Shown: positions 1 to 10,749 of the stretch, piece after piece
Numbering within the stretch: the first letter of the stretch is position 1
How the letters are laid out: each line of letters begins with the position of its first letter
DNA from: Salvator merianae
Taxonomy: Eukaryota; Chordata; Lepidosauria; Squamata; Teiidae
Direction: 5' to 3'
DNA: 64,000 nt
Assembly: GCA_003586115.2 (NCBI GenBank)
Contig: QVOM02000073.1
Coordinates: 43,757,469-43,821,468, forward strand
Notes under the pieces: model-generated
Seen by the model: only the letters and a program-made list of their open reading frames with translations
What the model was told of the DNA's origin: nothing
Databases searched by the model: none
Translations under genes and position numbers: made by a program

Positions 1-59
1 GAAATTTAAAGTCAATATTTATGAAGGAAGAATTATTGAGAGGAATCTTTTTTCTGATA

Positions 60-1045
60 GATAGGAACTGGCTGCAGTGGCAGACATTTCAAAACTTTGG
101 TGAAATCCCAAGAAATTCAAGCCCCTATAAATAAACCAATATCTTAAATTGAAAAGATTACACAAAACTCAAGGAGTTCAAAGAGTAACAGGTAAAATAT
201 ACAAATTCATGTTAGAATGTCAAGGTAGAGCTTGGACTGGGCTTTAAAGTAATTGGGAAGAGGATCTGAATGTATTAATATCAAATGAGGATTGGGGGAA
301 ATTAATTCACAAGCAAAAGTGTTGGTAGCCACCACAAATGAATGAACAATATTCAAAGATAGTTTATAGATGGTACAAAATTCCTTATCTGATAGCTAAA
401 AGTACAAGGCAACCATCAGAGAAGTGCTGGACAGGATGCCAGGAGCAGCCGACATATATGACATGTGGTGGAATTGTGCAAAAGCAAAAAAGTTCTAAAT
501 AGTTAAATTAGATCTTCAAATAATCTTTGAAATGCAGATACCACAAATCACAGAATTTATTTACTGCATAATTTCTCAACACTGAAACTCCAAGAAGACC
601 AAAAATTACTGCATTTCATTATTTTCGCAGTACAGTATCAAATAGCAAAAAAAATTGGAATACATTAGACAAGTTGTCTAGAAAACAATGGCATTCAAAA
701 ATATGGGAAATTTTATTAAATTAATGTATCTCTGATTTAAAAAACAAAACTGTGAGGGGAGAAATCTGTGGAAACATATTTGGATTCCTGGCAGAATTTT
801 TTTTATGTGTTACCCAAGATACCGGGTGTGGGAATCCCAGATAAAATAAATCTGTTAAGATGACTATAGGATAAGGAATGTTATATGATACAACTGAACG
901 GGTGTACAAGGCATACAGGAGTGGGCTCAGTTCTCTTCTGCTTATCCACTGCCTGTAATTCTGTTTCTACGATTGTTTTGTTCTTGTTTTGTATTGTTTT
1001 CCTTCTGCAAAAATCAATAAACATTATTTTTTTAAAAAGACATTT
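60..1045 (+). mobile_element. L1 LINE 3' fragment (decayed ORF2 C-terminus plus 3'UTR)
   Basis: Forward conceptual translation, with several frame breaks, gives the pattern of the L1 ORF2 C-terminal region: a segment like 'KIVYRWYKIPYLIA' (about 355-400), then a Cys-containing stretch and 'TYMTCGGI' (about 420-475), matching the 'YRWY.TP..LA...CWRC...GTYYHMWW' landmarks of L1. It is followed by AT-rich 3'UTR-like DNA with an AATAAA at about 1015 and a T/A-rich end. The element is 5'-truncated and full of stops. The family call rests on motif order only, and the left boundary is uncertain; the copy may begin left of the window. Confidence 0.55.
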
Positions 1046-4000
1046 TATCATTGATGCAAGTTCCAGTTTTATTCACAAGCTTAACCCTGAATATGCTATC
1101 TGAAATGCAGAAAAAAAATCTATAGAGACCTTCTTTCATTTATAGTTGGAATGAAGAGGTGCAAAGATATTGGAATATGACGTTATCTTAATTCAGCAGA
1201 TTTTGAATTCCTATTGATTTTAACATATCTTTTGCACGTCTAATATATTTTTATGATTTTTTATTTTAAAATCTATATTAATGAATTCCAAACCATATAT
1301 AACGGTAACTATATTAAATCATACAATGCATTCTTAATTGTTCCACTCCCTCTCCTTCCCTCCCTACTGCATGACAGCAGAAGTCTCTGTTTTAAATTCC
1401 AATTGATGACAGCTGTCTCAAGTTTGTTACCACTTCTTTCAAATCTATAGGGGCTCCATATTTTTTATCATATATGCCTAGTGATCTTTTTTAGTTAACT
1501 TTTATTTTTATTTTTATTTTTGAGGCAAGGACCTGATATGACAGAAATAGAGGTTTACATCCCTCGGTCTAAAGTCTGGATCTTCAAACTTTGGAAACAT
1601 GCTACCTATTCCAATAGCCTGCACAACTGAAACAACAGTCAATAAATAGATTCAGAAGATCTTTGATGCCTTTCATAGCAGTCTATACATATTTAGAATT
1701 CATATTTATCACAGGTTTGCTTTAATTTTATATTCTGTTTATGAGTTATTGCTGACCTACAATCTTGTGAGTAATGTATAATCATATTTGCTTCTGCTAG
1801 TTTATATCATTTCCATTCTTCTTTATTTTTCTATATTGTATATTTCTTAGTTAAAAACAATTTTAAAAATGCTTGCATTTCAGGAGCCAGGAAAAAATCC
1901 CTAGAGTGGCCCCTAAACAGGAAGTGAGCCACCTCTAGGCTGCACTCTTGAAACAACTAAAGAAGACTTGTGATGATTTTGTTGATCTCCCAAGCAAAAC
2001 ATGCTTGGCAACTGATATTTATGAAAAACAAAATGCAGTGCTTTTGTATACACACTTGAGTTGCTGTGTGTTTGGGCTAAACATTCCCTTATGAACTCAA
2101 GTTCATCCTCTGTCCTTATACAGAGGTCAGACAAAGTATTTTACACTCTTATTTATAGCCGTGGAGCATTCAAAGTCATCTCCAAGCAGCTCCATTGTGG
2201 AGAACATAACATTTCTCTGCTCTTAAGGCTATGACAACATAGATCCATCAGGTGGTATCAACAGAGTTTTTTACAAAAACAACCAATAAAAAGATATTTC
2301 ATGATAGCATAGCTACCTTACCTTATCAAGGGCAATCATGTATAGACTGATTTTCTTGCATTTGTTTTCTTTGGTTGTGAATCTTATTTTCATTGTTTTA
2401 CATGTGACAAACTGATATTTTGAAATAAATAAATCACTGTAATAGCTATTATTAATATTCAACTTTCCTCATATGACTCTAGCAAGAAAACTAGAATGAG
2501 GAATACTACTATTTTGCCTCATGCATCTTATTTAAAGACAAGACTGCATTTCAACCTGAGTTTTCTTTCTACTTCACTAAGTGACATTTGTATTCAAGCC
2601 CAGAAAACATAGGGGTAGCATGAGTAATTTGGATGATAATATTATTTTGCCTCTATAATTTAATATGCACATTGATTATGTTTCTGCCCTACTATCCAAG
2701 AATTGTTGTTTTTGACTGTCGTATCATACAAGTGGTTAGCAAAAGCTTGTGCCAAGAGCTTTTAAAAAAAAAAATATTGGAATGGCTGGCAATTGAATGC
2801 TTTTCACTGATTTCTGAAACCACTGAATTGGAACCTCATTAATTTTCCTTGCTCAGCTGTTGTCCTAGAGATATATCACATCCTTCAACAATCAATACAG
2901 TCCTTTTCTACTCCACTGGAAATGCTTGGTCAGTAATGTCACAGAAGCTGTTGTGTGACATGTCAGTTCACATCCATATTCTTAGCATTGTAGCTTTCTC
3001 TGTTCCTCCATAAAATGGATGCAATTCCTGTAATGCCTAAAATCCATGCTCCATTTTGTGTACAACTTTCTTGGCAGCTATATGGACATGAACACTAATC
3101 ATTTTTCACTCCAGGAGATTCCTTCAAACAGCCTTAATTGAAGAGGTAGTTTATCCTCCACTTTGGAGCAGGGTATTGCAGCTTTTATTCTGGAAATTTT
3201 TACTTAGAAAAATGAAACTCATTTCTATTTCTCTAGGATTATATTTTAATAGCTGCAATTGTCCAGAAATAAATGAATGAATGAGTTTATTCAGTCCAAG
3301 ACCAAAAATAAAAACAACCATACACACAAGCATGCATACATAGAAATCATAGCCTTAAGTTAAAAGAATCTCCATTATAAAAGAAAATACACTAAAACTT
3401 CTGCCACTAAAATCTTATTGTTCAGGCTGTTGAAATAAATTCTGCACATTCAAAATTCCCCTTAGGGCATATGGTGAAATCGAAATGTAAAGAAATAAAT
3501 GCATCCACACTCAGGATTTTTGTATGCCTTTTCTAGGGGCAGAGCACGCACCTGCGTTCTGCTGACAATATTGCTATCCTATTAGTTTCTGCTTTGTTAC
3601 TAAGAGCTATTCAAGATGATGAGCCTAATCTAATCTGCATGGTTTGAAACACAGCTACCTGAGGTCACCTCTCCCACGTAAAAGGGATTAAGATCTATTG
3701 GAATTTTGCTCTTCCTAAGAATCCAGGGATTGTATCTCTGCGGAACTGGGGGAAGAGGATGCAGCTCTCCTTGACAAATTTAGATCTTTCAAACAGCTTG
3801 TAGTCCATAGTGTGCCAGGTTGTGATCTGTTGATCTTCAAAGAATAGTTCAATACTTCTCTTTTGGCATGTTTTGACAGGCCCTTAGTATCATAAAATGT
3901 TGAAGTGCTTAACTGAAACTATTTTGTCTCCATAAGCTAAGCTTGAGATGTAAAGAGGAAGGAAGGGAGAAAGGAGAATTACACAAGTCTGTGAAAAAAA

Positions 4001-4132
4001 ACTTTGCATGTCTCTACAGCACCGTTATTGGGTTTCTCTTTTATACATATGTTAAATGACTACAGCATCACAAAGGAAATGTCTGTCAGCACTGTTGTTC
4101 TTGGATATCATTCCATCCCAAGGAACTGTTTA
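1046..4132. other. AT-rich intergenic DNA, nothing recognised
   Basis: No gene, RNA gene or clear repeat can be supported here. Short open frames (60-85 codons) are scattered on both strands with no recognisable motif, as expected by chance in AT-rich vertebrate DNA. Confidence 0.5.
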
Positions 4133-4845
4133 GGCTGCATTTACACAGTGCCCCAAAGGGGCATCTATGTGGCAATATCTGGTGATCCTACTACTAAGCA
4201 GAAAGCATGGTACATATGGGTCTTTTCACACTTTATGCTAGTGAGTGTCAGGGATGCTTAGCAGCAAAGTGTCTGTGCACTTTGCAGAGGCCCCTGTTAC
4301 TGGGAGCATCCTACAGCTGCTCCCAATCACAGCTAGCTGTGGAGCATTAAATTGTGCTCCACAGCTTGACCAGGAGTAGCTATCCTGCTCTTGGTCAAAT
4401 GCATTCACGCCAGCTGCCTGGTGTGAATGCACGTCCATGCAGTACACAGTGGCTGTGGCTGTGGCTGTGCAATCACACAATCCTTCCTGCACATTCCTGC
4501 GCACTTCATAGGACTGCTGGTCACCATGGCTGCGGTTGGACACTTCACAGTCATGGCAAAGATTGGGATCAGGATACCAGCATTCACAGTGCAAATGCTG
4601 GTATCCTCCTGGCATTCACATCTAGGGCCTTGCAGTGTGAACAGTGTCCACACTGCATGGTCCACTCTGCATTAGAATGGGATAATGGTGGCAGGAACAG
4701 AAGAGTGCAGCAAGTACCTTCAGAGTTGCTTTTCATGGTTTGCACAAAGAATACAAGGTTCAAGCCTGAAGGATGCGGTGGCGTATAGACATCATGCCCT
4801 AGAGACCTTTTCCATGGGGCCATTTTTAGCCATGTAGATGCAACC
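4133..4845. mobile_element. Non-autonomous DNA element with central hairpin
   Basis: The ends form an imperfect terminal inverted repeat: the left end reads GGCTGCATTTACAC and the reverse complement of the right end reads GGTTGCATCTACAT. Near 4337-4368 there is an internal hairpin (AGCTGTGGAGCATT facing a matching TGCTCCACAGCT). The interior is more GC-rich than its flanks. A related central hairpin occurs in the element at 18905. No transposase coding is visible, and I did not find a target-site duplication, so the superfamily is not assigned. Open frames of 80-144 codons on both strands inside it look like composition effects. Confidence 0.42.
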
Positions 4846-5851
4846 ATAAATTATCATGAAAGAAAGCCAGACCACATGCTGAATTGTGGCAATCTTCTTG
4901 CAATAAATAATAATCCCTCAGCCATACTATTTAAAACAACTTGCCATAGAGATTGCCAATATCATAACCAAGACTCTCCATAGTCTTCTTGGAGATTCCT
5001 GACAGAAGAATAAGGATGTTACAATAGGCAACACCCACATGGATGTCTCCAGCATTCCTCTAACTAGAGCATTGCTGGGTATTTTCCATAAACTCCCTTA
5101 ATCCGAATGCAGAGTAGTCCTGATTTCAGCAATTTAGTCCCGAAAAACAACAGAAAGGCAAAATCGTATTGGGCCAGTGGGAACTGAAGACGGACTATAA
5201 ACTGGTTAAATGCTGTGTCAGAATGCGCCCTCAATTGCAAATGTACAAGCAGAAACAGTCCCTCTGATCTCATAGCTGAGTTATGGCACCATAACTACCA
5301 TACAAATCTTTACCAGTTTTCAGGTGGAATTTATTTTTCAGGTGGAAAAAACAAAAGGATTGTTTTTTCAGCAACAGCCTCACACTCTTAGATCATAAAG
5401 GTTCTTGAAATAGAATATCTGCTCAGCAACTTCAGCAATAAAAGTCACCATTTCCTTTCATGTACGTATTTCATTTTTGCCTCATTACAATCCTAATTCT
5501 TCCCCCCATAATTGCCCTAATTTACTGTTTCTAATAGCTTTTACCCACACAACCTGGATCCATCTACCTATCATCTCCTTTATCTATCTAGCCCACTCTT
5601 CATTTAGCAGTCACATATAAGGTCACATGAAACATCAATAAAAACTTTAACAGTTAAAAACAAACCTAGCTACCCCAAATTGTAGGACATCATAAGGAAG
5701 GAGATAAATGTCAAAGGCCAGATCCCTTAGTTCCTACAGATTTTTGGGAATCCTTAGCTGCAGTGACCAATGGTAACTATGGCTAAGGATTATGGGATCT
5801 GTAGCCCAAAATGATTACATTCACTAATAATGGGAAAGACATACATTTAAA
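4846..5851. other. Intergenic DNA with a small inverted-repeat patch
   Basis: No gene is seen. At about 5720-5810 there is a compact inverted repeat: AATCCTTAGC and GCTAAGGATT flank a loop of about 20 bp, with an outer AGATCCC/GGGATCT pair. It looks like a small foldback element or SINE remnant. Confidence 0.4.
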
Positions 5852-6179
5852 GCCTACCACACTGGCGTAGCGAGGGGGGGCGGGGGGGCGGAGCGCCCCA
5901 GGCGGCACATTTTCCGGGGCGTCCGGCCCATTGAAGCCAAGGCCCCGCCCACCGGCGCCCTCGCTCTCCGCCCCGGGCGCCCGCGCTCGTCGCCCCGGGC
6001 GGCCTGCCCAGCGGCGGCCACACTCGTCGCCCCGGCCCGCCCGGCGACAGACGTGCTCGTCGCTTTGTCGCCCCGGCCCGCGGCGGCCCGCGGCGGCCCG
6101 CGGCGGCTGGGCTCGTCGCCCGGCCTGCCGGCGTGCGTGTGGGCGGAGCCAGCGAGCGCGCATGCGTGCAGGCAGGGCC

Positions 6180-6740
6180 ATCGAGGCCGCCGCCGGGCAG
6201 GCCGGGTCGAGGAGCGCGGCCGCCGCCGGGCGGGCCGGGGCGAGGAGCGAGGCCCCGCCGGGTAGGCCGGGGCGAGGAGCGAGGTCGCCGCCGGGCGGGT
6301 CGGGTCGGGGAGCGCGATCCCCGCCGGGCGGGCCGGGGCGACGAGCGAGGGCGCCGCCGGGCGGGTCGGGGCGAGGCCGCCGCCGGGCGGGCCGGGGCGA
6401 GGAGCGCGGTCGCCGCCGGGCGGGCCGGGGCGAGGAGCGAGGCCCCGCCAGGTAGGCCGGGGCGAGGAGCGAGGTCGCCGCCGGGCGGGTCAGGTCGGGG
6501 AGCACGATCCCCTCCGGGCGGGCCGGGGCGAGGAGCGTGGCCGCCGCCGGGCAGGTCAGGGCCAGGCCCCCGCCGGGTGGGCCGGGGCGAGGAGCGCGAT
6601 CCCCGCTGGGCGGGCCGGGGCGAGGAGCGAGGCCGCCGCCGGGCGGGGCGGGACGAGGAGCGCGATCCCCGCCGGGCGGGTCGGGGCGAGGCCCCCGCCG
6701 GGCGGGCCGGGCCGGGGCGAGGCCGCCACTGGCCGGGGCG
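6180..6740. repeat. GC-rich degenerate minisatellite inside hAT copy A
   Basis: Variants of a unit of about 30-35 bp, CCGCCGGGCGGGCCGGGG followed by CGAGGAGCG plus AGG or CGG, repeat head to tail. Units differ by substitutions and small indels. The array is dense in CpG and in G-runs on the + strand. Confidence 0.8.
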
Positions 6741-6750
6741 ACGAACGGGG

Positions 6751-6866
6751 CATGCGCGCTCGCTGGCCCCGCCCACACGCATGCGCAGTCGCTGGCCCCG
6801 CCCACACACATGCACAGTCGCTAGCCCCGCCCACACGCATGCGCAGTCGCTGGCCCCGCCCCTAGC
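6751..6866 (+). repeat. Four-unit 29-bp tandem array at right end of hAT copy A
   Basis: Four units start at 6751, 6780, 6809 and 6838, each exactly 29 bp. Each begins CATGCGC(A/G) or a decayed version and carries TCGCTGGCCCCGCCCACAC. The junction of adjacent units makes CACGCATGCGCA, one base from the NRF1 consensus YGCGCAYGCGCR, and each unit has a GC-box-like CCCCGCCC. The last unit diverges into CCCCTAGC. The same four-unit array occurs in hAT copy B. Confidence 0.85.
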
Positions 6867-6931
6867 CCCGGGCGTCAAAATGGCGAGTAGCCCCGGGTGG
6901 CAAAGCAGCTCGCTACACCACTGGCCTACCA

Positions 6932-7553
6932 GCAATTACCATTTGATTTTTTTAATACAGTTTTCAATGAGAATTCTACTACATTCATTTCTTCTGTACT
7001 CCTTTACAGTTTCCATGACTTCTTTGAACCAATTACGAAAATTGGCCAGATGTTATAACCAGCCAAAGACTGACTAAACCAGGTCCATAACCCAGGCATT
7101 TACAGAATACTATGTGAATATGGAAAGGTTTACGTAGGGATGACCACTCACACTTATGTCTTATGCAAACTGACAGATCTGCAGTAACAGATGGACTGAA
7201 AACCACAAAAATTTATTTGAACAAACAGAAGCCATATCCAGAGTTAAGGGGTTCCATGAATTGGTTACAAGGGAAGCCATCAAAATAATACATCCACATA
7301 ATTTTAACAGGGACCAAGGACTGTTCCTCAGCAGTACTTGGAAGCTCTTCTTCAAAAATAAAGCAAACCATCAACAGCAGAGGAAACATACAACAGCCCA
7401 AGACTAACAACCACACAACGAAAGAGCAAATCAGCATTAATGATTATTCTAAGGGATAACAGCCAGGAACAGACTAAGGTCCAAAACAAAACTAAGGAAC
7501 ACAGCATAAGAACCCCAGACTGTTTTTCTGCTAATCAGACTTCACATTAGCCA
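6932..7553. other. Intergenic DNA, nothing recognised
   Basis: No gene or clear repeat is seen. Two overlapping minus-strand open frames of about 65-75 codons have no recognisable features. Confidence 0.45.
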
Positions 7554-8069
7554 TTTTTGCACTTACTACGCTAGCACAGACTAATTAGTCTGTGCTAGCA
7601 TAGTACTTAACCACACAGTGTAGACACTGTCTGCAATGCATGGCCAAAAACAGGTCTTAAAGCCAGCTACTGATCCACACCACGGCAGTGGCCAGCAAGT
7701 GTCAGGCCACTGCCATGGCAACCAGCAGCAGTGCCATGCGCATGCACACACGTGCACAATGGGTCAACTGGGCAATTGGGCCTCCCCCATCACACGGCCC
7801 TAACTGGGCCCACACAACGCCCCAATTAGGCCTGTGATGCCCTGATTGGGTCTGCCATGCTGGATAGGAGCACGCTGGGCACACGCCTGATTGTTGCCAC
7901 AGCAGCAGCCAGGAAACAGACAGCTGTTGCCACGATGACTGGGAAGCCCATATAGCACTGAGTTGGGCCCGATTGCCCCATCGCGCATGCATGATCATGT
8001 GTTCGTGCATGTACGATGGGCACATTGCACGGAAGATGGCCACTGCCGTGGTACAAGTAAGTGCAAATT
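7554..8069. mobile_element. Non-autonomous DNA element with 12-bp inverted termini
   Basis: A perfect 12-bp inverted pair bounds the region: TTTGCACTTACT at 7556-7567 and AGTAAGTGCAAA at 8056-8067. The interior is GC-richer than its flanks, contains a 30-bp perfect palindrome (7570-7599) just inside the left end, and has alternating GCATGC/CACGTG-like words. There is no transposase, and I could not identify a convincing target duplication. Its right end (...AAGTGC... next to GTGG) resembles the right ends of the elements at 18905 and 23033, which finish in GCACTTACC-like sequence, so these may be related families. Confidence 0.5.
7564..7605. repeat. Palindrome (30 bp perfect, 42 bp with one mismatched pair)
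   Basis: GCTAGCACAGACTAA (7570-7584) is followed with no spacer by its exact reverse complement TTAGTCTGTGCTAGC (7585-7599). After one mismatched pair (7569/7600) the symmetry continues five more bases on each side. The dyad centre is AATT. Confidence 0.9.
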
Positions 8070-9837
8070 CAACCTTACCTGAAGTTCACTATGAGCTCAA
8101 TGTCTGCTACCGCCAAGTGCAAATAGGCCCATTGGAAGGAAGGCAACTTCCCAAAGAGAGGTGCTTTTAGCAGTTAAACTGCATTGGTGTGTTAACAACA
8201 CTTAGCATAAAGAATGAAGGCAAGTCTATCTTATTGAAGCTGAAGGCTTTAATGAGCAGTAGAGACCCTCTAGTTAGTAAATGGATGAGTTTTTTAATTA
8301 TTATTACCACCCCCTGGTCTCTAATTTTCTTCCCTCCATCCATCCATACTATTAAAGAGCTGGAAAGAAACTCTTTGGTGAATGGTTGTTTTCCTTTGCA
8401 GTCCTTGTGCCTCATTACACAGTTACAAGAGAGGGGTGTTCTGACCTGTCAAAAAGGCAAATAACCGTCTGTTTGTGGAAAAGCATTCAAATCTGAAATC
8501 CCACTAGTTTCTTAAGGCCTCTGCATAAAAACTAGCATCTGTGTTCTGCTGCTCTCTTTCCTTTCCTTACCTGGGGATTTAAAAAACAAAAAAGCCACAG
8601 GATGCTTTTAATTTTGTGTAACTCATTATTCATTATCGTTGACTTTCCCATTTTTCTAAAGACTATGGAGCGTTTAATGAAACCTAATTTTCAGAGAAAA
8701 GTGAAGTCACTGTAAGAGTACCTATTTCCTGTTCTTGCTGTGTAGGTGGTAGCAGTAATTTCCTGGATGTATTGGCCACGTTTTACAGTTGCATTTGTCA
8801 AAGTGGCTCCCATCAGATTTAAAACAATCTATAACAGAAAATGTAAGCAATAAATGGATCATCTAAAACAAAGAAACACATCTACAAACTCATGGCAGTC
8901 ACAATCTTTTTTAAAAAAGTCAACAAGTTAATATAATACAAATGTGAAAGCAGACAGCAGAAATAGCATATTAGAGGATTAGCAACAAGAAAGTAGTAAA
9001 ATATCAATTAAAAGCAGTCTGGAACAAAATGAAGGATTACAGTAATTCATGAAAGAACAATGATGTGCAACTAATTGTCTCAGATATTGGCTATGATCTA
9101 TGGCACAGGCAACAACCATGTAGCTTAACTCTCACTGAAAGAAACCAACAAATCAGAATGTGCACTGTTTGCCTTAATGGAAACATAAGCAGTTTCTGTA
9201 TGTCTGCAGGACAGAGCAATCCAGCTAGATTGTCTCCTATAGGAACCATTCCCAGCTGTCCCAGAAAAGGCAGTCCGTACTTGGAAGGCCTGTTCTGAAA
9301 CAGGCCCCAAGCCATGTAGCATGATGTCCACTGCACACACTGCTCCGAAGTTTGCGCAAGCTTCAGAGCCCGACACCAGGGCTCCGATAGCCAAGAACTA
9401 AAGTTCCTGACCTAGGGGGAGAAATGTTGGTGGTGCAATTTGGTGACTCAACCAAGTGCATCTCCCTGCTAAACCAGAACAGGGAGAAATGAGCCCTTCT
9501 GTACACATCACTGGGATAGTCTAATTGCCCCAGGAATGTACGTAGACATTTTGACTACCTTAGACTAGGTTGCACATGCTAACAGGGAGCAGGGCTCTGT
9601 AGATTGCACTGAAGTGTGGAAAAGAGCAGCCCAAAGGAGAGATAGGTCCTGTACTGACCCAGGATACCAGTAATTTTGAAAACAGCCATAAAAAGAGGGA
9701 ATGATAGCTTAGCAACCAGAGGAATTTTAGGAGAGCAAGTAGCCAGCTAGAACAATGAAGGATTTTAAAATATCTGAAAAGATGAGAATCCCACATGCCA
9801 GATCATGCAAGATTTTTCTTTGTATGTGAGAAAATAA
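8070..9837. other. Intergenic DNA, nothing recognised
   Basis: No gene, RNA gene or identifiable repeat. Several unrelated open frames of 60-91 codons occur on both strands without motifs or splice context. Confidence 0.45.
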
Positions 9838-10165
9838 GAGGAAGATCAGGCCACAACCTACCTAGTCCAGCATCTCATCCCACAGAGTAGCCCACCATTT
9901 ACTTCCATGCATTCTGGATCCAAAGACAAAGTTGAAACACTCATCTGTTTTCAACCCCCTCCAAATAGTTTTTAGAGGCATCCTGCCTGTCCCTCCAACT
10001 TGGAGATGATACCTCAGCATCAGTTCTAGCAGCCACAGATCACTCTGTTCTCCAGGCTAGTGGCTGTCACCATCTCCTCTGGTAGTAAATTCCAAAGACC
10101 AATGATTTGCTGAGTAACAAAATACTGCCGCTTTTCAATCCACACTTCTGGTCCCCACACATGAT
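9838..10165 (-). mobile_element. CR1-type LINE 3'-end fragment
   Basis: Read on the minus strand, the segment has the signature of a CR1-like 3' end: a region equivalent to 'GGAATTTACTACCAGAGG...GGTGACAGCC', then 'GGTGGGCTACTCTGTGGGA' and 'GATGCTGGACTAGGT'. The same words occur on the + strand at 10441-10697 and 40850-41148. It has no coding capacity. Confidence 0.65.
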
Positions 10166-10215
10166 TCTGGTTGGATTTGTCCTGAAGCGAGTAGAGTTCT
10201 GAGAGCGGCTATTTT

Positions 10216-10243
10216 ATAAATAAATAAATAAATAAATAAATAA
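10216..10243. repeat. (AAAT)n microsatellite
   Basis: About seven uninterrupted ATAA units. The following A/T-rich stretch to about 10430, with 'GTAACTCACCCTGAAATCTTAGGGA', resembles the 3' end of the L3-like LINE seen at 14.8 and 62.5 kb. Confidence 0.75.
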
Positions 10244-10440
10244 GGGTACAGTCTTCTTATATATTCTTCAGCTTGTGTAATTAACTGGTAACTGCTATTT
10301 TTATTTACATGTTTTAAATTTGTTTTTTACTTTTTATGTAATTTATATGTTTTAATAGTTTGTAACTCACCCTGAAATCTTAGGGAATTGCGTGGGATAA
10401 GAATGACAATAAGTCTGCAAACAAATACATAAACAACAAT

Positions 10441-10697
10441 CAGCCTAGATAGCTTTAAGAAGGGATTGGACAGATTCGTGGAGGTCAGGTGTATCAATGG
10501 CTACTAGAATGGATGCCTAGGTACTGCCTCCAGGTTGCTCGTAAAACCATTTGCAGGGAATCAAGAGCAGGTGAAGGTTTTGCCTTTTTATTCACTTGAG
10601 AATGCCCAGAAACAATTGGTGGGCCACTGTGTGAGACAAGATGCTGGACTAGATGGGCTGATCCAGCATGGCTCCTCTTATGTTCTTATGTTCTAAA
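10441..10697 (+). mobile_element. CR1-type LINE 3'-end fragment
   Basis: The segment begins with the 'AGATAGCTTTAAGAAGGGAT' word of the CR1 C-terminal coding end and passes through 'ATGCCTAGGTACTGCCTCC' and 'TGGGCCACTGTGTGAGACA'. It ends in a short tandem CTTATGTT tail (about 10677-10694). It is in opposite orientation to the neighbouring copy at 9838. It is 5'-truncated, as is usual for CR1. Confidence 0.75.
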
Positions 10698-10749
10698 CCA
10701 TTTCTCATGCTTTAAAGTATAGATTGTGCTACATCAGCTCTACAACTCC

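Larger units (their letters stand above)
5860..6923. mobile_element. GC-rich non-autonomous hAT element, copy A
   Basis: The element is bounded by a perfect 8-bp target-site duplication GCCTACCA (5852-5859 and 6924-6931), the length made by hAT transposases. The left end reads CACTGGCGTAGCGAGG; the right end in reverse complement reads CAGTGGTGTAGCGAGC, matching the CAGTGGCGTA-type termini of vertebrate hATs. The 1064-bp interior is extremely GC- and CpG-rich. It consists mostly of a degenerate minisatellite of about 30-35 bp built from GGGCGGGCCGGGGCGAGGAGCG-like words (best seen 6180-6740), followed by four 29-bp units near the right end. Open frames of 174-362 codons cross it on both strands, but these follow from the stop-poor repeat and encode only Pro/Arg/Gly/Ala runs. 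A second copy of the family lies at 52455-53168. Confidence 0.85.

Noticed and set aside
4238..4847. Overlapping open frames of 80-144 codons at 4.2-4.8 kb
   Set aside because: Present on both strands within an inverted-repeat DNA element; Cys/His-rich runs come from CA/TG-rich repeats, not zinc fingers.
5783..7077. Open frames of 174-362 codons on both strands across 5.8-7.1 kb
   Set aside because: They lie wholly or largely in the GC-rich minisatellite of a hAT element, are open in several frames at once, encode only Pro/Arg/Gly/Ala repeats, and stop near the element edges. No domain, splice site or codon preference supports a gene.
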